The position numbers and the translations under genes are program-made. A stretch of DNA of 64,000 nt, taken from the NCBI RefSeq assembly GCF_016864555.1, contig NZ_CP044011.1:4464968-4528967 (forward strand). The letters are read 5' to 3'. The notes below the pieces were generated by a model. It was given only the letters and a program-made list of their open reading frames with translations, searched no databases and was not told where the DNA came from. Of the stretch, positions 1-10,712 are shown one piece after another. Each line of letters starts with the position of its first letter. Positions within the stretch are counted from its first letter, which is position 1. The DNA comes from Sinorhizobium sp. BG8 (lineage in GTDB: Bacteria; Pseudomonadota; Alphaproteobacteria; Rhizobiales; Rhizobiaceae).

Positions 1-301
1 GCGTCAGCGCGACCTTGAGCGGCGCGGCCCTGCCCTTCCCCACCAGGAAGCCGCGCCCGTCGAAGCGCTTGATGAGACCCGTTTCCTCAAGCAGCATGAA
101 GGCCTGGCGGACCGGCGTACGCGTGGAGGCAAAGATGCCGGCCACATGCCCCTCGAGCAGGAGCGCGCCTTCCGGCAACCGCCCCGTCGAGATGGCCTCG
201 GCAAGGGTGTCCCTGATGCGGAGATAGAGAGGGCTGCTATCGGGATTGGCTGCGTCCATCGTGTCGGACCCGTGTTTCGGCATTCCACGCTCTGCGTTCA
301 T
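1..301 (-). CDS. GntR-family transcriptional regulator, N-terminal part (gene runs off the window)
   Basis: The minus-strand frame from the ATG at 301 reads MNAERGMPKHGSDTMDAANP and continues into a winged helix-turn-helix with the GntR signature: SPLYLRIRDTLAEAISTGRL, then an EGHVAGIF(A)STRTPVRQAF recognition region and LLEETGLIKRFDGRGFLVG. Only about 100 residues are present, so the effector-binding domain (FCD, UTRA or other) and the ligand are unknown. The gene is divergent from ilvD across a 209-base gap, but control of ilvD is only a guess from position. The family call is firm because of the HTH order. The start is the first Met; a second Met at residue 15 is possible. Confidence 0.8.
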   Translation of the reverse strand, partial: MNAERGMPKHGSDTMDAANPDSSPLYLRIRDTLAEAISTGRLPEGALLLEGHVAGIFASTRTPVRQAFMLLEETGLIKRFDGRGFLVGKGRAAPLKVALT

Positions 302-510
302 GAAAGCCGGACACTCCCACAAACGCACCCTGCCGACAACAGTCAAAACGCAACCCCGTGCGACAGGAAATTGCGTCGCCCCGCTAAAAAATCGTCATTC
401 CTTTCGTGACGCGGCGAGTGTTTTGCGCTAGGGAACCCTGGATTGAGGCTGGCATGGCCGCCGTTTGACGCCCATATGCTCAGTCGTATCCGTTTTCGAG
501 GAATGCACTC

Positions 511-2346
511 ATGCCCGCATATCGCTCCCGAACCACCACCCACGGCCGCAACATGGCCGGTGCACGCGGCCTCTGGCGCGCGACCGGCATGAAGGACTCG
601 GATTTCGGCAAGCCGATTATTGCGGTGGTGAACTCCTTCACCCAGTTCGTCCCCGGTCACGTCCACCTCAAGGATCTCGGCCAGCTGGTCGCACGCGAGA
701 TCGAGGCAGCCGGCGGCGTTGCAAAGGAATTCAATACGATCGCGGTCGACGACGGCATCGCCATGGGCCATGACGGCATGCTCTATTCGCTGCCGTCGCG
801 CGAGATCATCGCGGACTCTGTCGAGTACATGGTCAATGCCCATTGCGCCGACGCCATGGTCTGCATCTCGAACTGCGACAAGATCACCCCCGGCATGCTG
901 AATGCCGCGATGCGCCTCAACATTCCGTCCGTCTTCGTCTCCGGTGGCCCGATGGAAGCCGGAAAGGTCGTTCTTCACGGCAAGAAGCACGCGCTCGACC
1001 TGGTCGATGCCATGGTTGCCGCCGCCGACGACAAGATCTCCGACGAGGACGTCAAGGTCATCGAGCGCTCCGCCTGCCCGACCTGCGGCTCCTGCTCCGG
1101 CATGTTCACGGCCAACTCGATGAACTGTCTGACCGAAGCCCTCGGCCTGTCGCTGCCGGGTAACGGCTCGACGCTCGCCACCCACGCCGACCGCAAGCGC
1201 CTGTTCGTCGAGGCCGGTCATCTCGTCGTCGACCTCGCCCGCCGTTACTACGAGCAGGAAGATGAAAGCGTGCTGCCGCGCAACGTTGCCAACAAGAAGG
1301 CCTTCGAGAACGCCATGTCGCTCGACATTGCGATGGGAGGCTCGACCAATACGGTGCTGCACATCCTCGCCGCCGCCTACGAAGGCGGGATCGACTTCAC
1401 GCTGGACGACATCGACCGTCTGTCGCGCAAGGTGCCGTGCCTGTCGAAGGTGGCACCGGCGAAGAACGACGTTCACATGGAAGACGTCCACCGCGCGGGC
1501 GGCATCATGCGCATTCTCGGCGAACTCGATCGCGGTGGCCTTATCCACCGCAATAGCCCGACTGTGCATGCCGAAACACTCGGCGACGCCATCGACCGCT
1601 GGGATATCACCCGCACCAGCAGCGAAACCGTTCGCACCTTCTTCCGCGCGGCACCGGGCGGCATCCCGACCCAGGTCGCCTTCAGCCAGGAGGAGAGGTG
1701 GGACGATCTCGACACCGACGGCGAAAAGGGCGTCATCCGCTCGGTCGAACACCCCTTCTCCAAGGACGGCGGGCTTGCCGTGCTGAAGGGCAACATCGCG
1801 CTCGACGGCTGCATCGTGAAGACGGCGGGCGTGGATGAGTCCATCCTGAAGTTCACCGGCCCGGCGGTCGTCTTCGAAAGCCAGGACGCAGCCGTCAAGG
1901 GCATCCTTGGCAACGAAGTGAAGGCCGGCGACGTCGTCGTCATCCGCTACGAAGGCCCGAAGGGCGGCCCGGGCATGCAGGAAATGCTGTATCCGACGAG
2001 CTACCTCAAGTCGAAGGGCCTCGGAAAAGCCTGCGCGCTCGTCACTGACGGCCGCTTCTCCGGCGGCACCTCCGGCCTCTCGATCGGCCATGCCTCGCCG
2101 GAAGCGGCGCAAGGCGGCACGATCGGTCTGGTGCGCCAGGGCGACATCATCGAAATCGACATCCCGAACCGCACTATCAATCTCGCGATCTCGGATGCAG
2201 AACTTGCCGTCCGTCGCGCCGAGCAGGACAAGCTTGGCTGGAAGCCGGCACAACCGCGCAAGCGCAACGTTACCACGGCACTCAAGGCCTATGCCGCGTT
2301 TGCCAGCTCCGCCGACCTCGGCGCAGTGCGCATCCTGCCGGAATGA
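511..2346 (+). CDS. ilvD: Dihydroxy-acid dehydratase
   Basis: This cytoplasmic enzyme dehydrates 2,3-dihydroxy-isovalerate and 2,3-dihydroxy-3-methylvalerate to the 2-keto acids, the third shared step of valine and isoleucine synthesis. The protein has 611 residues, as usual for the long IlvD class (E. coli has 616). The iron-sulfur motifs are visible: [10 protein letters not shown] with Cys122, and [12 protein letters not shown] with Cys189, Cys192 and Cys195. DGRFSGG(T)SGLSIGH near the C terminus is also typical. The ATG at 511 has GAGGA at 498-502, eight bases upstream. The gene stands alone, ending in a hairpin shared with the convergent LprI-like gene. No attenuator was recognised upstream. 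Confidence 0.97.
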   Translation: MPAYRSRTTTHGRNMAGARGLWRATGMKDSDFGKPIIAVVNSFTQFVPGHVHLKDLGQLVAREIEAAGGVAKEFNTIAVDDGIAMGHDGMLYSLPSREIIADSVEYMVNAHCADAMVCISNCDKITPGMLNAAMRLNIPSVFVSGGPMEAGKVVLHGKKHALDLVDAMVAAADDKISDEDVKVIERSACPTCGSCSGMFTANSMNCLTEALGLSLPGNGSTLATHADRKRLFVEAGHLVVDLARRYYEQEDESVLPRNVANKKAFENAMSLDIAMGGSTNTVLHILAAAYEGGIDFTLDDIDRLSRKVPCLSKVAPAKNDVHMEDVHRAGGIMRILGELDRGGLIHRNSPTVHAETLGDAIDRWDITRTSSETVRTFFRAAPGGIPTQVAFSQEERWDDLDTDGEKGVIRSVEHPFSKDGGLAVLKGNIALDGCIVKTAGVDESILKFTGPAVVFESQDAAVKGILGNEVKAGDVVVIRYEGPKGGPGMQEMLYPTSYLKSKGLGKACALVTDGRFSGGTSGLSIGHASPEAAQGGTIGLVRQGDIIEIDIPNRTINLAISDAELAVRRAEQDKLGWKPAQPRKRNVTTALKAYAAFASSADLGAVRILPE

Positions 2347-2350
2347 TATC

Positions 2351-2389
2351 CATATGGCTCAGCCCGGAGACCTCCGCCTGAGCCATATG
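2351..2389. terminator. Long hairpin between convergent ilvD and LprI-like genes
   Basis: A perfect 12-bp inverted repeat (CATATGGCTCAG at 2351-2362, CTGAGCCATATG at 2378-2389) encloses an inner GGAG/CTCC pair. It starts four bases after the ilvD stop. There is no T run, only a C-rich tail, so it may work as a bidirectional, Rho-assisted or RNA-stabilising end rather than a classic intrinsic terminator. Confidence 0.5.
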
Positions 2390-2449
2390 CCGCCCCCCCG
2401 CAAGCGTCGTGAAGACAATGTCAGCTGCCCGTGACGATCGTTTGGGCCG

Positions 2450-2821
2450 TCACAGCGGCCTGCTGATGTTCTTGTAGGCCTGGTCGAGTTCCAGCATGCG
2501 CTTCTCATAGGCGCGTCCGATGCAATCGGCATCGCCGCCGCAGGCCTGCCGCTCCTTGAGCCACGCCGCCTGCTGGTCCTGGAGCGTGCCGCGCGCACCC
2601 ATCGCCAGAAGGCCCGACAACAGATCGAAGGTCGTGACCATGCGCACGTCCGCATCGTTCAGCTTCCGGTTTTCGCAGATCGCTTTCTCGTCCGCGGCAA
2701 GTTCGGCAGCGTCGCAATCGAAGCTCGCGGCCTCGGCCCGAGATGTCACCGCGATCAGGCAAACGACCGCCGCCATCACCGGCTGCGAGCGGAAAAGACT
2801 GAGAAATTGCATACCTCGCAT
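2450..2821 (-). CDS. Small secreted LprI/DUF1311-like protein
   Basis: This 123-residue protein has an N-terminal hydrophobic signal (about residues 10-31, ending near SRAEA). The mature part begins SFDCDAAELAADEKAICENR, followed by LNDAD, the pattern of the LprI/DUF1311 family (Cys, then E-K-x-I-C, then L-x-x-x-D). Some family members inhibit lysozyme; most are uncharacterised, so the role here is unknown. A second Cys pair (QACGGDADC) could form a disulfide, supporting a periplasmic location. GAGGA about ten bases before the ATG at 2821 supports this start over the internal Met at residue 4. Confidence 0.75.
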   Translation of the reverse strand: MRGMQFLSLFRSQPVMAAVVCLIAVTSRAEAASFDCDAAELAADEKAICENRKLNDADVRMVTTFDLLSGLLAMGARGTLQDQQAAWLKERQACGGDADCIGRAYEKRMLELDQAYKNISRPL

Positions 2822-2980
2822 GATGTCAGGTTCCTCGTGATCATCTCCTGCTCCAGATAGCGCACACTTTTTTTTGACAAGGCGTGTCGGATTGCTGCCC
2901 TTTCCTTCGTCTACAGGTAACGGCGCGGATGAAGGAGGTTGCAGCCGGGTGGTTCGCCCCCTCCGGAACCCGTCGGATTT

Positions 2981-3009
2981 TTGACAGATACGAGAAACGT
3001 TGATATCAA
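2981..3009 (+). promoter_or_regulatory. Sigma-70-type promoter for the DUF899 gene
   Basis: A perfect -35 box TTGACA at 2981-2986 is followed after exactly 17 bases by TATCAA at 3004-3009 (four of six matches to TATAAT). The ribosome-binding site lies at about 3033 and the ATG at 3051, giving a leader of about 35 bases. Confidence 0.6.
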
Positions 3010-3050
3010 CTCATACAGTCGAAATGTCTTGTGAAAGAGGAGTTACGAGC

Positions 3051-3791
3051 ATGAGACCAGATCACGAGGTCGTATCCCGTGAGGAGTGGCTGGAGGCGCG
3101 CAAGGCGCTCCTGGCGATGGAGAAGGAAGAAACCCGCCTCAGGGACAAGGTCAGGGCCGAGCGCCTGACGCTGCCCTGGGTGAAAGTGGACAAGACCTAC
3201 ACATTCGATACACCGACCGGCAAGAAGACCTTGGCCGAACTCTTCGACGGCCGAAGCCAGCTGATGGTCTACCACTTCATGTTCGGCCCCGACTGGGAAG
3301 CCGGATGCCCCGGATGCTCGTTCATGGCGGATCACATCGACGGCATGTTGACCCACCTGAACCACCACGACGTGACCTATGTCTGCGTCTCTCGGGCACC
3401 GCTGGATAAGATCGAAGCCTACAAGAAGCGCATGGGCTGGAACTTCCCCTGGTTTTCCTCCTACGGCAGCGACTTCAACTTCGACTACCACGTGTCCTTC
3501 TCCAAGGACGAGCTGGCGCGCGGGACGGTCTACTACAACTACCGCGACACGCCCTCTGCGGATGCACACGACGAACTGCCCGGCATGAGCGCCTTCATCC
3601 AGGACGAAGCGGGCAACGTCTATCACACCTACTCCGACTATGCCCGGGGCGGCGAGGAATGCCTCACCACGCTGATGGTCCTCGACCGGGCACCGAAGGG
3701 GCGCAACGAGACGGGCACGCTGAGCTTCGTCAAGCGCCATGACGAATATGAGGACGCAGCCCCGAAGAAGGCCAATGCCTGCTGTGACTGA
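3051..3791 (+). CDS. DUF899 thioredoxin-fold protein
   Basis: This 246-residue protein matches the DUF899 family: EEWLEARKALLAMEKEETRL at the N terminus, the LPWVKVDKTYTFDTPTGKKT segment, then LMVYHFMFGPDWEAGCPGCS with a C-x-x-C pair (Cys86, Cys89) and a W-F-SSYGSDFNFDYHVSF block. The fold is predicted thioredoxin-like; no reaction is established for the family. The start at 3051 is chosen because GAAAGAGGAG lies nine bases before it; a longer in-frame start at 3000 has no ribosome-binding site and lies inside the promoter. A VOC protein follows 107 bases downstream and may be co-transcribed. The tail ends NACCD, two further cysteines. Confidence 0.85.
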   Translation: MRPDHEVVSREEWLEARKALLAMEKEETRLRDKVRAERLTLPWVKVDKTYTFDTPTGKKTLAELFDGRSQLMVYHFMFGPDWEAGCPGCSFMADHIDGMLTHLNHHDVTYVCVSRAPLDKIEAYKKRMGWNFPWFSSYGSDFNFDYHVSFSKDELARGTVYYNYRDTPSADAHDELPGMSAFIQDEAGNVYHTYSDYARGGEECLTTLMVLDRAPKGRNETGTLSFVKRHDEYEDAAPKKANACCD

Positions 3792-3898
3792 CAGGTACGT
3801 CTCGAAACGAAGCGGGCTTTGACCCGCGGCACCCGACCGCAGCGTCCACGCGATTGATTGCGGCCGGAAAGCCGAAAACACAATCTTGGGAGAAGAGA

Positions 3899-4666
3899 AT
3901 GACCAAGCATCAAGGAAGATTTGTCTGGTACGAGCTCATGACCAGCGACATCAGCGCGGCCGAGAATTTCTACAAGTCGGTCGTGGGCTGGAGCGCCAAG
4001 GACGCAGGCATGCCGGACATGAAGTACACGATCGTTTCTGCGGGCGAACGGATGATTGCCGGCCTGATGACGACCCCGAAGGAGGCGGAAGGCATGCCGC
4101 CGGCCTGGATCGGCTACATCTATGCCGACGACGTGGACGCCACGGCGAAGGAGATCGCTGCCAAGGGTGGCAAGGTGCACCGCCAGCCGGACGACATTCC
4201 CAATATCGGTCGCTTCGCCGTGGTCGCAGACCCTCATGGTGCAATCTTTTCGATCTTCAGCTCGGCCAGCGAGGGCGAGCCCCCTGCCGATCCGATGTCC
4301 CCCGGCCATGTCGGCTGGCATGAGCTGATGGCCGGCGATCTCGAAAGCGCATGGAGCTTCTACGCCCAGCTCTTCGGCTGGACCAAGGACGAGGCACTCG
4401 ACATGGGAGAGATGGGCACATACCAGCTCTTCAAGATCAACGACCAGACGGCAGGCGGCATGATGACCAAGCCGAAGGACCTGCCGGCACCGCCCTACTG
4501 GGGCTTCTATTTTACGGTCGATGCCATTGATTCGGCGATCGAGCGCGTCAATGCCGGTGGCGGCAAGGTGGTCATGGGGCCGATGGAAGTCCCCGGCGGC
4601 GCCTGGATCATCAACGGTGTCGACCCGCAGGGAGCCTATTTCTCGCTGGTAGCGCCGAAGCGCTGA
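3899..4666 (+). CDS. VOC-family protein with two glyoxalase/bleomycin-resistance-like domains
   Basis: The 255-residue protein is a tandem repeat of two vicinal-oxygen-chelate modules. Module 1 (about 1-125) has GRFVWYELMTSDISAAENFY and ADPHGAIFSIF; module 2 (about 135-255) has HVGWHELMAGDLESAWSFYA and VDPQGAYFSLV. Such two-module proteins (the 27 kDa antigen Cfp30B-like group) are usually hydrolase- or dioxygenase-like and often uncharacterised; no substrate can be assigned. The start at 3899 has GGGAGAAGAG just upstream. It follows the DUF899 gene, a pairing that suggests a small detoxification or stress unit, which is inference. Confidence 0.85.
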   Translation: MTKHQGRFVWYELMTSDISAAENFYKSVVGWSAKDAGMPDMKYTIVSAGERMIAGLMTTPKEAEGMPPAWIGYIYADDVDATAKEIAAKGGKVHRQPDDIPNIGRFAVVADPHGAIFSIFSSASEGEPPADPMSPGHVGWHELMAGDLESAWSFYAQLFGWTKDEALDMGEMGTYQLFKINDQTAGGMMTKPKDLPAPPYWGFYFTVDAIDSAIERVNAGGGKVVMGPMEVPGGAWIINGVDPQGAYFSLVAPKR

Positions 4667-4674
4667 TTGCTCGA

Positions 4675-4718
4675 AGGCCCGCGCCCGGCGCACCCATCCG
4701 GTGCCCGTGCGCGGGCCT
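4675..4718 (+). other. GC-rich stem-loop after the VOC gene
   Basis: AGGCCCGCGC (4675-4684) pairs perfectly with GCGCGGGCCT (4709-4718), and an inner GCACC/GGTGC pair extends the structure. It lies just after the VOC stop, so it may end that transcript, but no T run follows. Confidence 0.4.
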
Positions 4719-4908
4719 CCGCGCGGCGGAGGCAGGTCGTTCGGCCCGCGTTGCCCGCCGTTGCGATCCATATCCCGCAGGCTGGCGCCCGCTCGACGGC
4801 GCGAAGATCCGAACGCTGTTCGCCATTCCTGCTTGCAATCCTTCTTTGCATTGCACAAACTTCCACGGATGGCGGCAAAGACCGTCACCGAGGGGATAAA
4901 AATCGCGC

Positions 4909-7900
4909 ATGTCGATAAAGGCCAGCATCTACCACCTGACCCACTACAAGTATGACAACCCGGTCCGCCTCGGACCGCAGATCATAAGGCTGAAGCCGGC
5001 CGCCCATTCGAAGACCAAGGTCATAAGCCACTCACTCAAGGTTTCGCCGGCAAATCACTTCGTCAATCTGCAGCAGGACCCCTACGGCAACTATCTTGCC
5101 CGATATGTTTTTCCTGATCCGGTGAGCGAACTGAAGATCGAGGTTGATCTCGTCGCCGACATGACGGTCTACAACCCCTTCGATTTCTTCGTCGAGGAGG
5201 AGCACGAAAACTGGCCCTTCAGCTATCCGCAGGAGCTGCGGGAAGACCTGATGATTTACACGCAGCCGGAGCCCATGGGGCCTGCGCTCGAAGCGTTCAT
5301 GAAGACGATCGACAGGTCCCGCCAGCGGACCGTGGACATGGTGGTCGGCATCAATGCCCGCCTGCAGCACGACGTCGGCTACGTGATCCGCATGGAACCG
5401 GGCGTCCAGACGCCCGAGGAGACGCTGACCACGGCGCGCGGGTCCTGCCGTGACTCGAGCTGGCTGCTCGTCCAGGTGCTGCGCAATCTCGGCTATGCCG
5501 CCCGCTTCGTCTCAGGCTACCTCATCCAGCTCACGCCCGACCTGAAGGCCCTCGACGGTCCCTCCGGTACCGAAGTGGATTTCACCGACCTCCATGCCTG
5601 GTGCGAGGTTTACATTCCGGGCGCCGGCTGGATCGGGCTCGACCCTACCTCGGGCCTCCTGACCGGGGAGAGCCACATTCCCCTCGCCGCCACGCCGCAC
5701 TACCGCAACGCTGCGCCGATATCGGGCGGCTACTTCGGCCATGCCAACACCTCGTTCGATTTCGACATGAGAGTGACCCGGGTGGCCGAGCATCCGCGCA
5801 TTACCAAGCCCTTTTCCGACGAATCCTGGGAGGCGCTGAACGCGCTTGGCAAGGACGTCGACCGCGTTCTCGCGAGCAACGACGTACGCCTCACCATGGG
5901 CGGAGAGCCCACCTTCGTCTCGGTCGACGACTTCGAATCCGGGGAATGGAACACCGATGCCGTGGGTCCGACCAAGCGCGAGAAGGCGGATACGCTGATC
6001 CGTCGCCTCAGGGAACGCTTCGCACCGGGCGGCTTCCTCCACTATGGACAAGGCAAGTGGTATCCGGGCGAAAGCCTTCCGCGCTGGACGTTCTCGCTCT
6101 ACTGGCGCCGCGACGGCAAGCCGATCTGGTCCGATCCGAAGCTCATCGCCGTGGAAGGCAAGTCCTCTCCGGTGACGACGGACGACGCGGAACGATTGCT
6201 CTCGGGAATGGCCGCCGAACTCGGCATCGCGAAGGAGATGGTCGTACCCGCCTTCGAGGATCCTGCCGAGTGGCTGATCAAGGAGGCCAACCTTCCCGAC
6301 AACGTCGACCCGTCCAACTCGAAGCTCGAGGATCCGGAGGAGCGGACCCGTATCGCCCGCGTCTTCGAACGTGGCCTCACCAGTCCGACCGGCTATGTTC
6401 TGCCCGTCCAGCGCTGGAACGCGCAGGCCAAGGACGTACGCTGGATGAGTGAAAAATGGCGGACGCGTCGGGGGCGGATCTTCCTGGTGCCGGGCGACAG
6501 CCCCGTCGGCTACCGCCTGCCGCTCGGATCGCTGCCATGGGTTTCCGTCTCGGCCTATCCCTACATCAATCCGGTGGACCCGACGGTCGAGCGCCCCGAA
6601 CTGCCTGATTTCACCGAGGAAAAGGGCCGGACCATGGCGGCCGTGCACTTCCAGGCGGCGACCGGCCAGCAGCAGATTAACCCGCAAAGCACGGAAGAGA
6701 TCGACGGCCATGTACGCACCGCCATCAGCGTCGAACCGCGCGAAGGCCGGCTGTGCGTGTTCATGCCGCCGACGACGAGCCTGGAAGAGTATCTGGACCT
6801 CATCGCATCCGCCGAGCGCGCCGCCGCGGCGCTGAAGCTGCCCGTCCACATCGAAGGCTATGCTCCGCCGCAGGACGAGCGCCTGAATGTCATCCGCGTG
6901 GCGCCGGATCCCGGAGTGATCGAGGTCAACATCCATCCGGCTTCGAACTGGCAGGAATGCGTCTCCATCACCTCGGCGGTCTATGAGGAGGCTCGCCAGA
7001 GCCGCCTCGGCGCCGACAAGTTCATGATCGACGGTCGCCACACGGGCACGGGCGGCGGCAACCACGTCGTCGTCGGCGGCAGGAACCCGAACGACAGCCC
7101 GTTCCTTCGCCGCCCTGATCTGCTCAAGAGCCTCGTCCTGCACTGGCAGCGCCATCCTTCGCTGTCCTATCTCTTCTCGGGCATGTTCATCGGCCCCACC
7201 AGCCAGGCACCGCGCATCGACGAAGCCCGTCACGATTCGCTCTACGAGCTGGAGATCGCCCTTTCCCAGATCCCTGCCCCCGGCAAGGGCGCAGCACCCC
7301 TGCCGTGGCTGGTCGACCGGCTCTTCCGCAACCTGCTCGTGGACGTCACCGGCAACACCCACCGTTCCGAGATCTGCATCGACAAGCTGTTCTCGCCGGA
7401 CGGCCCGACCGGTCGCCTCGGCCTTGTCGAGTTTCGTGGCTTCGAGATGCCGCCGAACGCGCGCATGAGCCTCGCCCAGCAGCTTCTCGTCCGCGCACTG
7501 ATTGCGCGCTTCTGGCTGCAACCCGCCGACGGCAGGTTCGTTCGCTGGGGCACGACGCTGCACGACCGGTTCATGCTGCCTCACCATGTCTGGCAGGATT
7601 TCCTCGAGGTGCTTGCCGATCTGAAAACCAACGGCTTCGATTTCCGTCCCGAATGGTTCGAGGCCCAGCTGGAGTTCCGCTTCCCCTTCTGCGGCGAGGT
7701 CGAGTACGAGGGCGCCACGCTCGAACTGAGGCAAGCGCTGGAGCCCTGGCACGTGATGGGCGAGCAGGGAGCGATCGGCGGTACGGTCCGCTATGTCGAT
7801 TCCTCTGTCGAAAGGCTGCAGGTAAAGCTAGAGTCCGCCAATCCCGGGCGCTATGCCGTTACGTGCAACGGGCGGCCGCTTCCTCTCGCCAGGACCGGCG

Positions 7901-8229
7901 CCAACGGCGTTTCGGTCGCAGGCGTCAGGTACAAGGCCTGGCAGCCCGCTTCCGGGCTCCATCCGGTTCTGCCCGTAAACACCCCGCTCACATTTGACAT
8001 TTATGATACATGGTCGCGCCGGGCGATCGGCGGATGCATTTATCACGTTGCCCATCCGGGTGGGCGCAACTATGAGACATTTCCGGTGAACGGAAATGAA
8101 GCGGAAGCGCGTCGGCTGGCGCGTTTCGAACCGTGGGGACATACGGCTGGCGGATATACGGTCTGGCCGGAGACACCATCTCCGGAATTTCCGTTGACGC
8201 TGGACCTTAGGCGCCCCGCAGGAGTGTAG
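4909..8229 (+). CDS. Transglutaminase-like / DUF2126 putative amidoligase fusion
   Basis: A 1106-residue fusion. Residues 1-290 are a bacterial transglutaminase-like domain with its N-terminal beta region ([20 protein letters not shown]) and an intact catalytic triad: Cys180 in [13 protein letters not shown], His229 in DLHAWCEV and Asp245 in GLDPTSG. From about residue 310 to the C terminus is DUF2126, annotated by Pfam as a putative amidoligase (COOH-NH2 ligase), with [31 protein letters not shown] and [20 protein letters not shown]. No signal peptide is seen. It is followed at once by an ATP-grasp/alpha-E gene and a second transglutaminase, a layout predicted to make or trim a small amide-linked peptide; the substrate is not known. 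The start is the ATG before [11 protein letters not shown]. Confidence 0.9.
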   Translation: MSIKASIYHLTHYKYDNPVRLGPQIIRLKPAAHSKTKVISHSLKVSPANHFVNLQQDPYGNYLARYVFPDPVSELKIEVDLVADMTVYNPFDFFVEEEHENWPFSYPQELREDLMIYTQPEPMGPALEAFMKTIDRSRQRTVDMVVGINARLQHDVGYVIRMEPGVQTPEETLTTARGSCRDSSWLLVQVLRNLGYAARFVSGYLIQLTPDLKALDGPSGTEVDFTDLHAWCEVYIPGAGWIGLDPTSGLLTGESHIPLAATPHYRNAAPISGGYFGHANTSFDFDMRVTRVAEHPRITKPFSDESWEALNALGKDVDRVLASNDVRLTMGGEPTFVSVDDFESGEWNTDAVGPTKREKADTLIRRLRERFAPGGFLHYGQGKWYPGESLPRWTFSLYWRRDGKPIWSDPKLIAVEGKSSPVTTDDAERLLSGMAAELGIAKEMVVPAFEDPAEWLIKEANLPDNVDPSNSKLEDPEERTRIARVFERGLTSPTGYVLPVQRWNAQAKDVRWMSEKWRTRRGRIFLVPGDSPVGYRLPLGSLPWVSVSAYPYINPVDPTVERPELPDFTEEKGRTMAAVHFQAATGQQQINPQSTEEIDGHVRTAISVEPREGRLCVFMPPTTSLEEYLDLIASAERAAAALKLPVHIEGYAPPQDERLNVIRVAPDPGVIEVNIHPASNWQECVSITSAVYEEARQSRLGADKFMIDGRHTGTGGGNHVVVGGRNPNDSPFLRRPDLLKSLVLHWQRHPSLSYLFSGMFIGPTSQAPRIDEARHDSLYELEIALSQIPAPGKGAAPLPWLVDRLFRNLLVDVTGNTHRSEICIDKLFSPDGPTGRLGLVEFRGFEMPPNARMSLAQQLLVRALIARFWLQPADGRFVRWGTTLHDRFMLPHHVWQDFLEVLADLKTNGFDFRPEWFEAQLEFRFPFCGEVEYEGATLELRQALEPWHVMGEQGAIGGTVRYVDSSVERLQVKLESANPGRYAVTCNGRPLPLARTGANGVSVAGVRYKAWQPASGLHPVLPVNTPLTFDIYDTWSRRAIGGCIYHVAHPGGRNYETFPVNGNEAEARRLARFEPWGHTAGGYTVWPETPSPEFPLTLDLRRPAGV

Positions 8230-8232
8230 GGA

Positions 8233-10647
8233 TTGACGAGAAAGGTCGCCGAGGCAGAGCGTTCCGGTACCGGGCTTTCTGGAAAGCCGGTAGACGGTTA
8301 CGCGCCGCTGTCCGGCATTGCCGACGAGATGGTCGATACCAACGGCAGCGTCCGCCCCGTGTGGCGCCGCCTGCTTTCGGCGATCGAGAAGATGGACGAA
8401 ACGGAACTTGCGAACCGCTTCGCCCGCGCCGACCGCTACCTGAGGGATGCCGGCGTCTTCTATCGCGCTTACGGAGGCAAGGAATCGGGCGCCGAACGCG
8501 CCTGGCCGCTTTCGCATGTCCCGGTGCTGATCGACGAAGCCGAATGGGAAAACCTGTCCCGCGGCATCATCCAGCGCGCCAATCTGCTCGAGATGATCGT
8601 CGCCGACATCTACGGCAAGAACAGGCTTGTGGCCGAGGGGCACCTGCCGCCGGCGCTGATCGCCTCGAATGCGGAGTTCCTGCGCCCGCTCGTCGGCGTC
8701 GCGCCCGCTGACGGCCATTTCCTCCATTTCTGTTCCTTCGAGATCGGCCGTGGCCCGGATGGGACATGGTGGGTCCTTTCCGACCGGACCCAGGCTCCGT
8801 CAGGCGCCGGTTTCGCGCTTGAGAACCGGGTGGCGACCACCCGCGCCTTCTCCGACATCTACGCCGAAACGCACGTGCACCGCCTCGCCGGCTTCTTCGG
8901 CGAGTTCCGCGAGACGTTGCAGGGCAACAAGCTGCATTCCGAGGATCGCATCGCCGTCCTGACGCCCGGCCTTGCGAACGAGACCTATTTCGAGCACGCC
9001 TATATCGCCCGCTACCTGGGCTTCATGCTTCTCGAAGGCGAGGACCTGACGGTCGTCGACGACAAGGTCATGGTCCGCACCGTTGCCGGCCTCAAGCCTG
9101 TGGGCGTGCTCTGGCGCCGCCTCGACGCGACGTTCGCCGATCCGCTCGAATTGAACCAGAACTCCCACATCGGCACGCCCGGCATGGTCGAGGCGCTGAG
9201 GGCGGGGTCCGTCAGCATCGTCAACGCGCTTGGCTCCGGCATACTCGAGACCCGTGCGCTGCTCGCCTTCATGCCCGGCATCTGCCGCCACCTGATGGGC
9301 GAAGACCAGATACTGCCGAGCATCGCCACCTGGTGGTGCGGCCAGAAGGCCGAACGCGAACATGTCGCCCGCAGCATCGAGAAGATGGTCATCGGGCCCG
9401 CCTACTCGACCCGTCCCTTCTTCGACGACAACGAGCAGTCGGTGCTCGGCTCGTCGCTGACGGACAACGCGAAGGTCTCGATTTCCGATTGGCTCGCCGC
9501 CGACGGAGCCAAGCTCGTCGGCCAGGAAGCGGTGACGCTGTCCACCACGCCGGCCTTCGTGAACGGCAAGCTGGTTCCGCGACCGATGAGCCTCCGTGTC
9601 TTCGCGGCGCGCACGCGCGACGGCTGGCAGATCATGCCCGGCGGCTTCGCGCGCATAGGCGCGGACAACAACGTCTCCGCCATCGCCATGCAGAAGGGCG
9701 GCTCGGCGGCGGACGTCTGGATCGTCAGCTCCAAGCCGGTCGCCCGCACCACGCTTCTCCCGGCCGAGGAAACCTTTACCCGCAACATGCCGGGAAGCCT
9801 GCCGAGCCGGGCAGCGGACAATCTCTACTGGCTCGGTCGCTACATCGAGCGCGCCGAGGGGGCGCTGCGCATCCTGCGCGCCTGGCACGGCCGGTTCGCT
9901 GAGTACGCGGACCCGGAACAGCCGCTCCTGAAGGACGTCAGCACCTATCTCGACGTGCTGGATATCGACACCGCCGAAGCGGTTCCGAGCAGCCTGATAC
10001 GCAACATCGAAAGCGCGGTGTTCAGCGCCAGCAACATCCGCGACCGCTTCTCGCCCGACGGCTGGCTGGCCCTTACCGATCTTTCCAAGACCGCACGTCG
10101 CTTCCACGTCAGCGTCGAGGCTGGCGACGACGCGACGCGGGCGATGACCGTGCTGCTCAGGAAGCTTGCGGGCTTTGCCGGTCTCGTCCACGAAAACATG
10201 TACCGGTTCACCGGCTGGCGCTTCCTGTCGATCGGACGCTATCTCGAGCGCGGACTGCATATGACGCGCCTGCTTGGCCACATGTCTGGCGAGGATGCAC
10301 CGGATGGCGCGCTGGACATGCTTCTTGAGATCGGCGACAGCGTCATGACGCACCGCAGGCGCTACAACGTCGCCACCGCGCGCCTCACCGTGACCGATCT
10401 TCTCGCACTCGATCCGCTCAATCCTCGCTCCGTGCTCTATCAGCTGAACGAGATCAAGAACGAGGTCGAGCAACTGCCGAACGCCTTCTCCAACGGACAG
10501 ATGTCGCCCTTCTACCGCGAGGCCATGAGGCTGCATGCGGGCCTTGCGGTCATGACGCCCGAAGGCATGTCGGGCCCGATCTACAAACGGTTCGAACAGG
10601 AACTGGAAAAGCTTTCCGACGTTCTCGGCCAGACCTATCTGAGTTGA
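8233..10647 (+). CDS. Circularly permuted ATP-grasp / alpha-E domain fusion
   Basis: An 804-residue fusion. About residues 70-490 form a type 2 circularly permuted ATP-grasp ligase (DUF404/DUF407), with GVFYRAYGG, ALENRVATTRAFSDIY and a VMVRTVAGLKPVGVLWRRLD segment. From about 520 to the end is an alpha-helical alpha-E (DUF403) domain starting PSRAADNLYWLGRYIERAEG. ATP-grasp enzymes activate a carboxylate as acyl phosphate and couple it to an amine; alpha-E is a helical partner of unknown role. Translation appears to begin at a TTG (8233) three bases after the upstream stop, with GGAG at 8221-8224. Tight spacing implies one operon with both neighbours. Some genomes encode the two parts as separate proteins. 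Confidence 0.9.
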   Translation: MTRKVAEAERSGTGLSGKPVDGYAPLSGIADEMVDTNGSVRPVWRRLLSAIEKMDETELANRFARADRYLRDAGVFYRAYGGKESGAERAWPLSHVPVLIDEAEWENLSRGIIQRANLLEMIVADIYGKNRLVAEGHLPPALIASNAEFLRPLVGVAPADGHFLHFCSFEIGRGPDGTWWVLSDRTQAPSGAGFALENRVATTRAFSDIYAETHVHRLAGFFGEFRETLQGNKLHSEDRIAVLTPGLANETYFEHAYIARYLGFMLLEGEDLTVVDDKVMVRTVAGLKPVGVLWRRLDATFADPLELNQNSHIGTPGMVEALRAGSVSIVNALGSGILETRALLAFMPGICRHLMGEDQILPSIATWWCGQKAEREHVARSIEKMVIGPAYSTRPFFDDNEQSVLGSSLTDNAKVSISDWLAADGAKLVGQEAVTLSTTPAFVNGKLVPRPMSLRVFAARTRDGWQIMPGGFARIGADNNVSAIAMQKGGSAADVWIVSSKPVARTTLLPAEETFTRNMPGSLPSRAADNLYWLGRYIERAEGALRILRAWHGRFAEYADPEQPLLKDVSTYLDVLDIDTAEAVPSSLIRNIESAVFSASNIRDRFSPDGWLALTDLSKTARRFHVSVEAGDDATRAMTVLLRKLAGFAGLVHENMYRFTGWRFLSIGRYLERGLHMTRLLGHMSGEDAPDGALDMLLEIGDSVMTHRRRYNVATARLTVTDLLALDPLNPRSVLYQLNEIKNEVEQLPNAFSNGQMSPFYREAMRLHAGLAVMTPEGMSGPIYKRFEQELEKLSDVLGQTYLS

Positions 10648-10712
10648 GCCGAGAGAACCCAGACGGACACTGACCCGCCCAATCTACCTCACGAGGGACA
10701 CGCATTCCGCCC

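Noticed and set aside
465..491. Possible ilvD promoter TTGACG with a 17-base-spaced second box
   Set aside because: The -10 candidate matches the consensus too poorly to report.
343..2253. 636-codon open frame antisense to ilvD
   Set aside because: It mirrors ilvD codon by codon, has no family features and results from the high third-position GC.
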